Under the pieces are notes generated by a model. That model ran no database searches. It was not told the origin of the DNA and saw only the letters and a list, made by a program, of their open reading frames with translations. Both the position numbers and the translations under genes were made by a program. From Moraxella sp. (lineage in GTDB: Bacteria; Pseudomonadota; Gammaproteobacteria; Pseudomonadales; Moraxellaceae), in contig JAUNEE010000005.1 in the NCBI GenBank assembly GCA_030525705.1, positions 1 to 49,975 of the forward strand: a DNA stretch of 49,975 bases, in the 5' to 3' direction. Shown in pieces: positions 1-7,467 of this stretch. The first letter of the stretch is position 1. Each line of letters begins with the position of its first letter.

Positions 1-210
1 TAGACTAAACGGCACACCCAGACCGATAAGCACATAAGGCAAATAATAAAAACAGGCGTATACAAAACCACTGTCAGCAAAGCGCGCCAGACTGCCCAGC
101 GTCCCAAAGACACAAAAACAGGCAATCGCCAAAAATCCAAGCCAAATCCCGTATTGGGTCTGGCGTGTGGCGTGGGTGAATAGGGTGATTTGGCGGGCGT
201 GTTTAGTCAT
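1..210 (-). CDS. Partial membrane protein (3' end outside window)
   Basis: An open frame of 70 codons starts at the ATG at 210-208 and runs without a stop off the left edge, so only the N-terminus is present. After a basic, Thr-rich start (MTKHARQITLFTHATRQ) there are two hydrophobic stretches, about residues 20-40 and 50-70, consistent with an inner-membrane protein with cytoplasmic N-terminus. Its start overlaps the end of ruvX by 8 bp, so it is probably translationally coupled as the last visible gene of the recN-algH-ruvX operon. I do not recognise the family from this fragment. Confidence 0.6.
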   Translation of the reverse strand, partial: MTKHARQITLFTHATRQTQYGIWLGFLAIACFCVFGTLGSLARFADSGFVYACFYYLPYVLIGLGVPFSL

Positions 211-685
211 GGGCGGGGTCGTCATGGTAGCTGGTGACCGGGGTGGCAAGTGTGGGATTGTCAAAGAAGCTTTGTAGAATGAGGCAAGCTGCCACATCAT
301 CGATGGGGTCATTTGGGTGTTTGATGAGTTCTTGTTCCCATGCCAGCGCTCGGGCGGCACGACTGGTCAGACGTTCATCGGACAGATAAACAGCGACTTT
401 TAGACGTCTTTCGCCCAAGCGGTGTGCCAGACGCCGTGCGAATTTGGCGGCACGCTTTGAGAGCATACTGTCTGTACCGTCCATGTTCAAGGGCAAGCCT
501 ATCACCACATGGCTAATTTGCCAAGCATGGATAATGCCGATGAGATTTTCCCAGTCGGGCTGTCCATTGTCCATGGCGAGAATGTCAAAGGGGCGGGCGG
601 TGAGGGTGAGGGTGTTACCAAGAGCCATGCCCATTTTTTTTACGCCATAATCTAAGCCTAACAGGGTGGTAGTAGCGTCTTGCAT
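203..685 (-). CDS. ruvX: RuvX/YqgF-type Holliday junction resolvase-like nuclease
   Basis: A 160-residue protein of the YqgF/RuvX RNase H-fold family, implicated in pre-16S rRNA 5'-end maturation and proposed as a Holliday junction resolvase. The N-terminal GLDYGVKKMGMALG carries the first acidic catalytic residue. GLPLNMDGTDS, DERLTSRAA and the C-terminal DPIDDVAACLI segment match the family's later motifs, and the length is normal. It starts 9 bp after the AlgH-like gene and overlaps the next gene, so it sits inside a tight operon. The algH-ruvX pairing is common in gammaproteobacteria and supports the call. Confidence 0.93.
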   Translation of the reverse strand: MQDATTTLLGLDYGVKKMGMALGNTLTLTARPFDILAMDNGQPDWENLIGIIHAWQISHVVIGLPLNMDGTDSMLSKRAAKFARRLAHRLGERRLKVAVYLSDERLTSRAARALAWEQELIKHPNDPIDDVAACLILQSFFDNPTLATPVTSYHDDPAHD

Positions 686-694
686 GGCATATCC

Positions 695-1249
695 TTAGGC
701 TTGACCGATGACGGGGGCGAGTTTTTCTGGATTTAAGCCTAAAAGCTCATACGCCATATCCAGCTTTTTTTCATGGTCGGGGTGGAATAAAATCTCGGCA
801 TTGGCAGGGCAAGTTAGCCAGTCGCCTGCGTTGATTTCTGCGGTGAGTTGGTCTTTTCTCCAGCTACAAAAACCCATTAAAAGCAGATAATGAGAAAACT
901 GTGGCACAGGGGCAAGCCGTGTCAAAATATCTCGACTGGTGGTTAAGCAGACGTTTTCGCCGATGGCAAAAGAGGACTGAAACTCAGGCAGACCTGTGTG
1001 CAGGATAAAGCCCGCTTCGCCTCGTAAAACGCCCCCGTCCATGGCGGGGATTTTCATGGCGTCCGCCCCAGCGTCTAGACGCATATCACCCAAAAGTCCG
1101 CCCACGCTGAGGCTTTTACTGGGCTTATTCACGACAAAGCCCCACGCCCCGTCCGCACTGTGGCGACAGATATAGATGAGTGAACCGAAAAATCGTTCAT
1201 CGTTCATATGTTCTGTGGGGATTAAAAAATGGTGCGTTAGGCTGTGCAT
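695..1249 (-). CDS. YqgE/AlgH family protein
   Basis: A 184-residue member of the YqgE/AlgH (DUF179) family. The N-terminal segment LTHHFLIPTEHMND and the following GSLIYICRHSADGAWGFVVNKPS are typical of the family. The molecular role is unsettled: AlgH was linked to alginate regulation in Pseudomonas, and the structure suggests a redox or binding function. No signal peptide or membrane segment is visible, so it is cytoplasmic. It lies 23 bp after recN and 9 bp before ruvX on the same strand, and is probably co-transcribed with both. Confidence 0.9.
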   Translation of the reverse strand: MHSLTHHFLIPTEHMNDERFFGSLIYICRHSADGAWGFVVNKPSKSLSVGGLLGDMRLDAGADAMKIPAMDGGVLRGEAGFILHTGLPEFQSSFAIGENVCLTTSRDILTRLAPVPQFSHYLLLMGFCSWRKDQLTAEINAGDWLTCPANAEILFHPDHEKKLDMAYELLGLNPEKLAPVIGQA

Positions 1250-1272
1250 GGTGGTTTGGTTTTCCTTTAGGG

Positions 1273-2931
1273 TTATAAGGTGGCGTCAAGTAGGCTTCTG
1301 GCGTGTGCTAGGGTCTCATCGGTGATGTTGACACCCCCCGACATACGAGCCAGCTCATGCACCCGTGCTTCGCCTGTAAGCAGTTCAAAGTGGCTGGTGG
1401 TTAGCTCACCGTGTTCTTTTTTCACTAAAATATGCCCATGCCCTGAAGCGGCGACTTGGGCTTGGTGAGTGATGGCAAGTAACTGCTGGCTTGTGCCGAG
1501 CGTCCGTAATAGCTCGCCGACCACTTGGGCAGTGCCGCCGCTAATGCCCACGTCCACTTCGTCAAAGACCAAAAGCGGTAGCCCTTCTTGGCTTTTGGCA
1601 CGCATGACTTGCATGACCAGCGCCATACGAGACAGCTCCCCACCTGAGGCAACCTTGTGTAAAGGCAACAGCGGCATACCCACGTTGGCACTGAACATTA
1701 AATCCACATCGTGTAGCCCAAAGGCGGCGGCACTTTGGCGAGGTTCGAAGACGAACTGACAGCTGGCATTTGGCAACGCCAGCGGAGCAAGCTTCTCTTC
1801 TAGCTGTGTGCAGAATTTCACGGCAGCCGCTTTTCTTTTTTCTGTCAAAGCACGGGCAAGCGTGGCATAGCTGTCATAGGCGTTGGCGATTTCGGTTTCT
1901 AGGCTGGCAGCGTCTGGCAGGGTTTCTAATTTGTCCAGCTCTTCTTGCCAGCTTTTCGCCTCGCTGACAAGGGCAGTGATGGGCGTGCGGTATTTGCTTG
2001 ACAGGCTGTGGGCTTGGCTCATCAGGCTGTTTAGTTTTTCTAGGGTTTCTGGGTCGGTGCTTTGGTTGTCGCCATAATCCGCCAGTGACATGGCGGTGTC
2101 TTTGATAAGCTCGAACGCCTCGGTGAGTTGATTTGCGGCGTGGCTGAAAGTTTCGCTCAGGTGGCTGTTTTTTTCACACAGACGAATCGCCCGCCCTAAA
2201 AGCGTCACGGCACTCGGTTCGTCCCCGTCTCCGTCTAGGAGCATCGCCCCAGAAAAGGCGTCATTGATGAGCTGCTCTATGTTGGACAGCTCGTCATACT
2301 GGCTTTCGACCGCTGCCATATCTACCCCCATCAAAGGAGTAATGTCATCTAGCTTGCTTTTTAATAAGGTAATGCGGTCAAGGCGTCCGCTTAGGGCGGC
2401 GGCGGCTTGTTCTTGCTCGTGCTGCAGGGCTTGCCAGTTTTGGTAGGCAGCTTTTAGGGCAGCGGCATCTTCGGTCAGTCCTGCCACGGTGTCTAGCCAG
2501 TGCAAGGCGAAATTCGGCTTTAAAAGGTCAAGCCCTGCGTGCTGAGAGTGAATGTTCACTAAAAGCAACCCCAAGGATTTTAATTCAGCCAGACTGGCAG
2601 GCACGCCATTAATCCACGCCTTAGACCGCCCCTCCGCTGTCAGTTGACGGCGGATAATCAGCTCACCCTCACAAAAATCCCGTTCATGCTCTCTAAACCA
2701 AGCGGCGACGGCTTCGTTATCACTGTCAAAATGTGCCACAAGCTCGGCATTTTTTTTGCCAAAACGCACCATTTCAGACACGCCCCGTCCGCCCATGCAT
2801 AAGGTGAGTGCGTCTAAAATCAAGGATTTGCCTGCGCCTGTTTCGCCCGTGATGACGTTAAATCCTGCATTTAGGGTCACTTCAGCATCATCTACCAAAG
2901 CGAAATTCTGTAGCTGTAAGGTATGTAGCAT
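1273..2931 (-). CDS. recN: DNA repair ATPase RecN
   Basis: A 552-residue SMC-like ATPase acting in double-strand break repair. Residues 1-40 hold the Walker A loop (GETGAGKS) after LQNFALVDDAEV. The middle is a long helical, coiled-coil-prone region. The C-terminus has the ABC signature SGGELSRMALVMQ and Walker B LLVFDEVDVGISGG, then the His-switch region AITHQAQVAA. Length is normal for the family. It is the first gene of the leftward operon and diverges from the ppnP-like gene across about 170 bp. I saw no LexA-type CTGT-N8-ACAG box in that gap; Moraxellaceae are generally considered to lack a classical LexA. Confidence 0.96.
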   Translation of the reverse strand: MLHTLQLQNFALVDDAEVTLNAGFNVITGETGAGKSLILDALTLCMGGRGVSEMVRFGKKNAELVAHFDSDNEAVAAWFREHERDFCEGELIIRRQLTAEGRSKAWINGVPASLAELKSLGLLLVNIHSQHAGLDLLKPNFALHWLDTVAGLTEDAAALKAAYQNWQALQHEQEQAAAALSGRLDRITLLKSKLDDITPLMGVDMAAVESQYDELSNIEQLINDAFSGAMLLDGDGDEPSAVTLLGRAIRLCEKNSHLSETFSHAANQLTEAFELIKDTAMSLADYGDNQSTDPETLEKLNSLMSQAHSLSSKYRTPITALVSEAKSWQEELDKLETLPDAASLETEIANAYDSYATLARALTEKRKAAAVKFCTQLEEKLAPLALPNASCQFVFEPRQSAAAFGLHDVDLMFSANVGMPLLPLHKVASGGELSRMALVMQVMRAKSQEGLPLLVFDEVDVGISGGTAQVVGELLRTLGTSQQLLAITHQAQVAASGHGHILVKKEHGELTTSHFELLTGEARVHELARMSGGVNITDETLAHARSLLDATL

Positions 2932-3038
2932 GAGACAAATCCGAACAAATCCAAGGTCGTTAAACCTGCCATAATGGGGGTGATTTTCTGCTTTTCAAGA
3001 AAAAATTCGGGCAAGTCTGAAGGTGTGTTAACTTTTTG

Positions 3039-3067
3039 TTGTCAGATGAGGGAAGTTTTGTTATCTT
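3039..3067 (+). promoter_or_regulatory. Candidate sigma70 promoter of the ppnP-like gene
   Basis: A -35 TTGTCA (3039-3044) and a -10 TATCTT (3062-3067) are separated by 17 bp, about 33 bp before the ATG at 3101. Consensus reading only. Confidence 0.45.
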
Positions 3068-3100
3068 ATATGAGTCAGTTAAGCTTTGCTTGGGGTTTTT

Positions 3101-3436
3101 ATGCCAAATCTACAATTCAATCAAGTCAGTTTAAATGCCCGTGCCGTGGTTAGCGAGGGCGGGCGGCACATCGAGCGGACGCTGTCGTTTAGTGATGGTC
3201 ATCAAAAAATCTTAGGCTGTCTTTTGGGTGAGGCGGACGGCTTAAGCTTCGTTTTGATGACGGACGCCAAATCCGCTGAGCGGTTCGAGATTACCCAAGG
3301 CGACTGTGAAGTTGCCATCGGTGATGAGCCTGCCTCGACTTACCGTGAGGGGCAGTCCTTTGTGGTGGCGTCAGGCACGAAAGTCTGGGTGCTGACCGCA
3401 GGCGTGTTACAGTATATCCGCCATCTGGAGGGCTAA
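3101..3436 (+). CDS. ppnP: Pyrimidine/purine nucleoside phosphorylase PpnP-like (DUF1255)
   Basis: A 111-residue single-domain cupin resembling PpnP (YaiE), which phosphorolyses several nucleosides. The conserved series runs ERFEITQGDCEVAI, then YREGQSFVVASGTKVWV, then GVLQYIRHL near the C-terminus, matching the family's cupin strands. A TTG at 3086 would add five residues, but the ATG at 3101 is preferred: it follows GGGG at good spacing and gives a start close to the family norm. It stands alone between a promoter and an intrinsic terminator. The N-terminus (MPNLQFNQVSLNARAVV) is somewhat divergent, so the exact activity is less certain than the fold. Confidence 0.75.
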   Translation: MPNLQFNQVSLNARAVVSEGGRHIERTLSFSDGHQKILGCLLGEADGLSFVLMTDAKSAERFEITQGDCEVAIGDEPASTYREGQSFVVASGTKVWVLTAGVLQYIRHLEG

Positions 3437-3467
3437 GCGTTTTTAGTGGCTTTTGTTTTCGGGGTGT

Positions 3468-3487
3468 AGCACGCCCCGTGCTTTTTT
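3468..3487 (+). terminator. Intrinsic terminator after ppnP-like gene
   Basis: AGCACG (3468-3473) and CGTGCT (3477-3482) form a short GC-rich stem with loop CCC, followed by a T run. An overlapping alternative stem pairs GGGG at 3461-3464 with CCCC at 3474-3477. Confidence 0.6.
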
Positions 3488-3497
3488 CTTGGGTTTT

Positions 3498-3586
3498 TGT
3501 TATACTGAATTTACTCTCTGTGGTTGGCTCGACTGTCTGAACATCATTAGATGCGGAGTGGGACGGTGCTGTTCCCAGCAGAGAGT
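3498..3586 (+). promoter_or_regulatory. Extended -10 promoter and long hairpin leader of rlmB
   Basis: TGTTATACT (3498-3506) is an extended -10 element; no good -35 is visible. The expected transcript would begin close to ACTCTCTG (3513-3520), which pairs perfectly with CAGAGAGT (3579-3586), enclosing a smaller stem GGGA/TTCCC near 3560-3576. The 5' UTR of rlmB would therefore be one large hairpin ending about 28 nt before the ATG at 3615. Whether it regulates or only stabilises the message cannot be told. Confidence 0.4.
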
Positions 3587-3614
3587 TTTCTATCTCCATC
3601 GCCAAAGGTCTATT

Positions 3615-4502
3615 ATGACAAGCTTTCCCAAAAAAACCAAATCCCACACGAATACAAAATCAAATAAAAAAACAAGCATGAAGTTCGCTGCCTTTAATGC
3701 CCAAAAAAAATCAGACGTCCAAATAAAACCCACGAAAAAACCCGCCACCAAGCCCCATTTTTATGGCATTCATGCCGTCAATGCCCTGCTAAAACATCGT
3801 CCTTTAGATGCTTTGGCGTTATTTATCCAAGAGGGCAATCAAAACAGTGGGGTCGATGAGATTGTGACGGTCGCTAAAAATTTAGGCGTGGCGGTGCAAT
3901 TCGCCCAAAAAAACCGCTTAGACGAACTGTGCGGCTCTCCCCAGCATCAAGGCGTCGTGCTGTCAGCGAGAATGCCTGCCTTGGCGGACGAGGCGGATTT
4001 GGTACGGCTTTTAGAAAAATCGGATGCCCTGTTTTTGGTGCTTGACCAAATCACGGACGCCCACAACCTTGGGGCGTGTCTGCGGACAGCGTCAGCGATG
4101 GGCGTGGATGCGGTGATTTTGCCAAAAAACCAATCCGCCACCATCACCCCGACCGTCGCTAAAGTTTCTGTGGGAGCGAGTGAAGTTGTGCCAGTCATTA
4201 GCGTCACCAATCTTGCACGTACGCTTGAGATGATAAAAAAAGCAGGCGTATTCGTGTTTGGGACGGCGTTAGATGAAACGGCTGTGTTGAGTGAATGCTG
4301 TGATTTTTCTGGTAAAGTGGCGATTGTCATGGGCTCAGAAGGAGACGGCATGAGACGGCTAACCGCCACGCTGTGTGATACTTTAGTGATGATTCCCATG
4401 GCGAATAATCCCGACCGCCCCCAAAGCCTAAATGTCAGCGTTGCCACAGGCATGATGCTTTATGAGGTCACTCGTCAAAGACGCTTAAAAGTAGATGTCT
4501 AA
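3615..4502 (+). CDS. rlmB: 23S rRNA (guanosine-2'-O)-methyltransferase RlmB-like (SpoU family)
   Basis: A 295-residue SPOUT methyltransferase expected to methylate G2251 of 23S rRNA. A Lys-rich tail of about 45 residues comes first, then the substrate-binding domain beginning HFYGIHAVNALLKHRP, then the knotted catalytic domain. SpoU motif 1 is DQITDAHNLGACLRTA, motif 2 VAIVMGSEGDGM and motif 3 IPMANNPDRPQSLNVSVA. The frame is open back to 3453, but the upstream 54 codons lack family character, and the ATG at 3615 lies downstream of a plausible leader. RlmB and TrmH relatives are hard to separate; the linker QGVVLSARMP supports RlmB. Confidence 0.9.
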   Translation: MTSFPKKTKSHTNTKSNKKTSMKFAAFNAQKKSDVQIKPTKKPATKPHFYGIHAVNALLKHRPLDALALFIQEGNQNSGVDEIVTVAKNLGVAVQFAQKNRLDELCGSPQHQGVVLSARMPALADEADLVRLLEKSDALFLVLDQITDAHNLGACLRTASAMGVDAVILPKNQSATITPTVAKVSVGASEVVPVISVTNLARTLEMIKKAGVFVFGTALDETAVLSECCDFSGKVAIVMGSEGDGMRRLTATLCDTLVMIPMANNPDRPQSLNVSVATGMMLYEVTRQRRLKVDV

Positions 4503-4545
4503 AAACAGATGCCCAAAAACGGATGCGGTATTTAAGATATACTTA

Positions 4546-4705
4546 AAAGCTTTTTAGGCTCTAGCTTAAAATACGCCCGAGGGGAAAACCTCTAAACAGC
4601 AATACTGCTTTGACGACTGCTATTTTCTCCTAAAAAGCAAAACCGAAAGGCAAGTTAAGAAAATCTTGCCAATCTGCTTTGTCAGCCACCATGTTTAATG
4701 ATTGA
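4546..4705 (+). promoter_or_regulatory. Structured leader upstream of sotB with two competing helices
   Basis: The gap before sotB holds several inverted repeats: GAGG/CCTC near 4578-4592, AGCA/TGCT at about 4598-4609, and a compound hairpin. In the hairpin AAAGCA (4634-4639) pairs with TGCTTT (4675-4680) around an inner stem GGCAAG (4649-4654)/CTTGCC (4665-4670). The same AAAGCA can pair instead with an upstream TGCTTT (4606-4611), so two exclusive folds exist. A four-codon frame (ATG at 4691, TGA at 4703-4705) ends just before the sotB ATG. I recognise no known riboswitch class; function is inferred only from structure. Confidence 0.35.
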
Positions 4706-4707
4706 AT

Positions 4708-5856
4708 ATGCAACAAACCAGCCGAGTACCCGTCATCGTCCTTGCGATGGCGGCATTTATTTTTAATACCACAGAGTTTATTCCCATTGCGCTTTTGACC
4801 GACATCGGGGCAAGCTTTGGCATGAGTGCCAAAGAGACAGGGCTAATGATGACGGTGTATGCATGGATTGTGGCGGTGCTGTCCTTGCCGATTATGCTTT
4901 TGACCGCCAAAGTGGAACGTAAAAAACTGCTATTGGGCTTGTTTTTGGTATTTGTGGGCAGTCATTTGGTCAGTTTTTTGGCGAGCAGTTTTGGCATGCT
5001 GCTTGTTAGCCGAGCGGGGGTGGCGGTGGCACATGCCTGTTTTTGGTCAATTACCGCAAGCCTAGCGATACGCCTCGCTCCCGAAGGCTACCAAACCCGA
5101 GCCTTGGGGCTGTTGGCGACAGGCGGTGCTTTGGCAATGATTTTAGGCTTGCCTTTGGGTCGGCTGTTGGGGCAGGCGTTCGACTGGCGGCTAAGCTTTG
5201 GGGTGATTGGGCTGTTTGGCGTGGGGATTATGGGGCTTTTGGCATGGTGCTTGCCTCGTTTGCCTGTTCAAAATGTCGGCAGTTTTGACAGTTTGCCCGC
5301 CATCATAAAAAATAAACCGCTTATCGCTGTTTATGCCATGATTCTTTTGATGGTGACGGCACATTTTACCGCTTATAGTTATATTGAGCCGTTTGTGCTG
5401 ACGGTGACGGATTTCGGGGCGAATGTGGCGACGGCGGTGCTTTTGCTCTTCGGGGTGGCGGGGATTTTTGCCAGTGTCTTATTTGGGCGGTTTTATGATA
5501 AGCGGGGCGACCAGTTTTTAATGACGGCATTTTTCGGTATGCTTTCGGGGCTGTTTTTGCTGCTGCCGCTGAGTGGTGGACTTGTGCCGTGGGCGGTGCT
5601 TTTATGCGTGTGGGGCGTGTCGATGACGGCATTGGCACTGGCGTTGCAGATGCGTGCCTTAAAATCCGCCCCTGATGCCACCGATGTTGCTATGTCGATT
5701 TTTTCGGGGATTTTTAATGTCGGTATTGGTGCGGGGGCGATGGTCGGTGGGCTTGCCATTGCGTATGTCGGTCTGCCATGGGTAGGAGTGGTGGCAGGTC
5801 TGATACTGGGGCTGGCGGTGCTGGTGTTTTGGGGCTTTGGTCGCACAAAAGAATAA
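4708..5856 (+). CDS. sotB: MFS sugar/multidrug efflux transporter SotB-like
   Basis: A 382-residue major facilitator with about 12 membrane segments. It follows the SotB (YdeA) family closely: AAFIFNTTEFIPIALLTDI in helix 1, VYAWIVAVLSLPIMLLTAKVERKK at the helix 2-3 region, HACFWSITASLAIRLAP in helix 4, and SYIEPFVLTVTDFGAN and APDATDVAMSIFSGIFNVGIG in the second half. SotB exports arabinose, IPTG-like sugars and some drugs. The ATG at 4708 is preferred over a TTG two codons upstream. No regulator lies next to it; the structured leader before it may control it. It converges with the phosphomannomutase gene across a shared terminator. Confidence 0.9.
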   Translation: MQQTSRVPVIVLAMAAFIFNTTEFIPIALLTDIGASFGMSAKETGLMMTVYAWIVAVLSLPIMLLTAKVERKKLLLGLFLVFVGSHLVSFLASSFGMLLVSRAGVAVAHACFWSITASLAIRLAPEGYQTRALGLLATGGALAMILGLPLGRLLGQAFDWRLSFGVIGLFGVGIMGLLAWCLPRLPVQNVGSFDSLPAIIKNKPLIAVYAMILLMVTAHFTAYSYIEPFVLTVTDFGANVATAVLLLFGVAGIFASVLFGRFYDKRGDQFLMTAFFGMLSGLFLLLPLSGGLVPWAVLLCVWGVSMTALALALQMRALKSAPDATDVAMSIFSGIFNVGIGAGAMVGGLAIAYVGLPWVGVVAGLILGLAVLVFWGFGRTKE

Positions 5857-5883
5857 AAATCGGCTCATTGTGAACCGATTTTT
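5855..5883. terminator. Bidirectional terminator between sotB and phosphomannomutase
   Basis: AAAAATCGG (5855-5863) pairs with CCGATTTTT (5875-5883) around an 11-nt loop with partial inner pairing. It has A/T tracts on both sides and serves convergent genes. Confidence 0.8.
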
Positions 5884-5898
5884 AGACTACGGACGCTG

Positions 5899-7332
5899 TC
5901 AATGGTCAGCAAATTCCCCGCCCTTAGCGATGATAAAATCACAAAGCTGTTTGGTTTTGTCGTCAAGCAGTGCCTTATCGCCCACGCTCTCGACATTTAG
6001 GCGTACCAAAGGTTCGGTATTGGACGCACGCACATTAAACCGCCAATCATCAAAATTCACCGACAGCCCGTCCAATGTGTCCACGCTTGGTGTTTTGTTG
6101 TCAAATTTGCCCAAACTTTGTTCAAATTCCGCCAAAATTTGTTTGGCACTGACACTTGTCAATTTAAAATTAATCTCGCCTGAAATTGGGAAATTATCAA
6201 TCATCTCATCAACGAGTTTTGACAAGGATTTGCCCGATTTGGCGATGAGTTCTAGCACCACAAGCCAGACAATCATTCCGCTATCACAATAATTAAACTC
6301 CCTAAAATAATGATGAGCGGACATTTCTCCACCATAAACGGCATTGGTTTCACGCATTACTTGCTTGATGAATGAATGCCCAGACTTACTCACTTTTGCC
6401 ACGCCATTGGCTGACTTGATGACACTTTCGGTATTTAACACATTTCTTGGATCATAGACAATGCTTGCCCCCTGCTCTTTATCCAAAAAGGCTTTGGCAA
6501 GTACGCCCACCAAATAAGTTCCCTCAATAAACCGCCCAGTTTCATCAAAGAAAAAACAGCGGTCAAAATCGCCGTCAAAGGCAATCGCCAAATTCGCTCC
6601 ATTATCAAGCACAGCTTGACTTGTTACTGTGCGGTTGGCGACAATCATCGGGTTTGGGATGCCGTTTGGGAATGAGCCATCAGGTTCGTGGTTGATTTTG
6701 ATAAATGAAATTGGGGCGTTTTGTTTGTTAAATTCATTTTCTAACAAATCCACGACAGGGGCAGCACTGCCATTGCCACAGTTTACCACGACTTTTAAGG
6801 GTGTTAAATTAGATAAATTAATATAACTTAACAAATGGGCGATGTAGGCGGATTTGTCGGTGTTTAATTCATAGTTGCCCTTTGCGTTTACTTCCTTAAA
6901 TGCCCCGCTTTCGGCAAGTTTTTGAATGTCGGCAAGCCCTGTGTCAAGGCTAATGGGTTTGGAATTTTCACGCACCAGCTTCATTCCGTTGTAGTTAATG
7001 GGGTTGTGGCTGGCGGTTACTTCAATGCCTCCAATCGCCCCATAGTGGCTCGTGGCGAAATACACCTCTTCGGTGCCTGTCATTCCAAGGTCAATCACGC
7101 TCGTTCCGCTGTCGGTCAAGCCTTCTACCATTTGGCGTTTTAGGGCATCGCTGCTTGGGCGAATGTCAGCACCAACCACGATGGTTTTGCTGGTGTCGGC
7201 AGTCGGGTTTAAGTATTCGCCAAAGGCACGCCCCACACGGTAGGCGATGTGTTCGTCCAACGAAACGCCAAGCTCGCCCCGAATGTCGTAGGCTTTAACG
7301 CAAGAAATGGTAATGGGGAGGAAACTGGTCAT
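5899..7332 (-). CDS. manB: Phosphomannomutase (CpsG/ManB type)
   Basis: A 477-residue alpha-D-phosphohexomutase that interconverts mannose 6-phosphate and mannose 1-phosphate, feeding GDP-sugars for surface polysaccharide or LOS. The active-site serine loop is EVTASHNPINYNG, the metal loop DGDFDRC, the sugar-binding loop GGEMSAHHYF, and the phosphate loop RASNTEPLVRLNVES. Overall order and length match CpsG/ManB. The frame is open 35 codons further upstream, but the ATG at 7332 begins MTSFLPITISCVKAYDIRG, the usual start. Phosphoglucomutase side activity is possible. It stands alone between two terminators, not in a polysaccharide cluster. Confidence 0.93.
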   Translation of the reverse strand: MTSFLPITISCVKAYDIRGELGVSLDEHIAYRVGRAFGEYLNPTADTSKTIVVGADIRPSSDALKRQMVEGLTDSGTSVIDLGMTGTEEVYFATSHYGAIGGIEVTASHNPINYNGMKLVRENSKPISLDTGLADIQKLAESGAFKEVNAKGNYELNTDKSAYIAHLLSYINLSNLTPLKVVVNCGNGSAAPVVDLLENEFNKQNAPISFIKINHEPDGSFPNGIPNPMIVANRTVTSQAVLDNGANLAIAFDGDFDRCFFFDETGRFIEGTYLVGVLAKAFLDKEQGASIVYDPRNVLNTESVIKSANGVAKVSKSGHSFIKQVMRETNAVYGGEMSAHHYFREFNYCDSGMIVWLVVLELIAKSGKSLSKLVDEMIDNFPISGEINFKLTSVSAKQILAEFEQSLGKFDNKTPSVDTLDGLSVNFDDWRFNVRASNTEPLVRLNVESVGDKALLDDKTKQLCDFIIAKGGEFADH

Positions 7333-7427
7333 AATGTGTCTTCTTTGTGGAGGATTTTTTTTATTATAACAAAGTCGGGGGCGGGGCGTATAGTAAAAAG
7401 CGGTGTCAATTTTGTGGTTTGCTTTAA

Positions 7428-7462
7428 AAAAAAGCACCCCAAATCATTTGGGGTGCTTTTTT
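7428..7462 (-). terminator. Strong terminator of the opp operon
   Basis: A near-perfect palindrome pairs AGCACCCCAAAT with ATTTGGGGTGCT around a single C. It is flanked by A and T runs and lies just beyond the oppF stop codon. Confidence 0.9.
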
Positions 7463-7467
7463 AGCAT

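Noticed and set aside
2932-3085. LexA box controlling recN
   Set aside because: No CTGT-N8-ACAG element found in the divergent gap.
3453-3614. 54-codon N-terminal extension of rlmB
   Set aside because: It spans a terminator and an extended -10 and has no SpoU-family sequence; the ATG at 3615 is a better start.
3291-3647. 118-codon minus-strand ORF opposite ppnP and rlmB starts
   Set aside because: Antisense to two better supported genes, low-complexity, no family features; it also covers a terminator and promoter of the plus strand.
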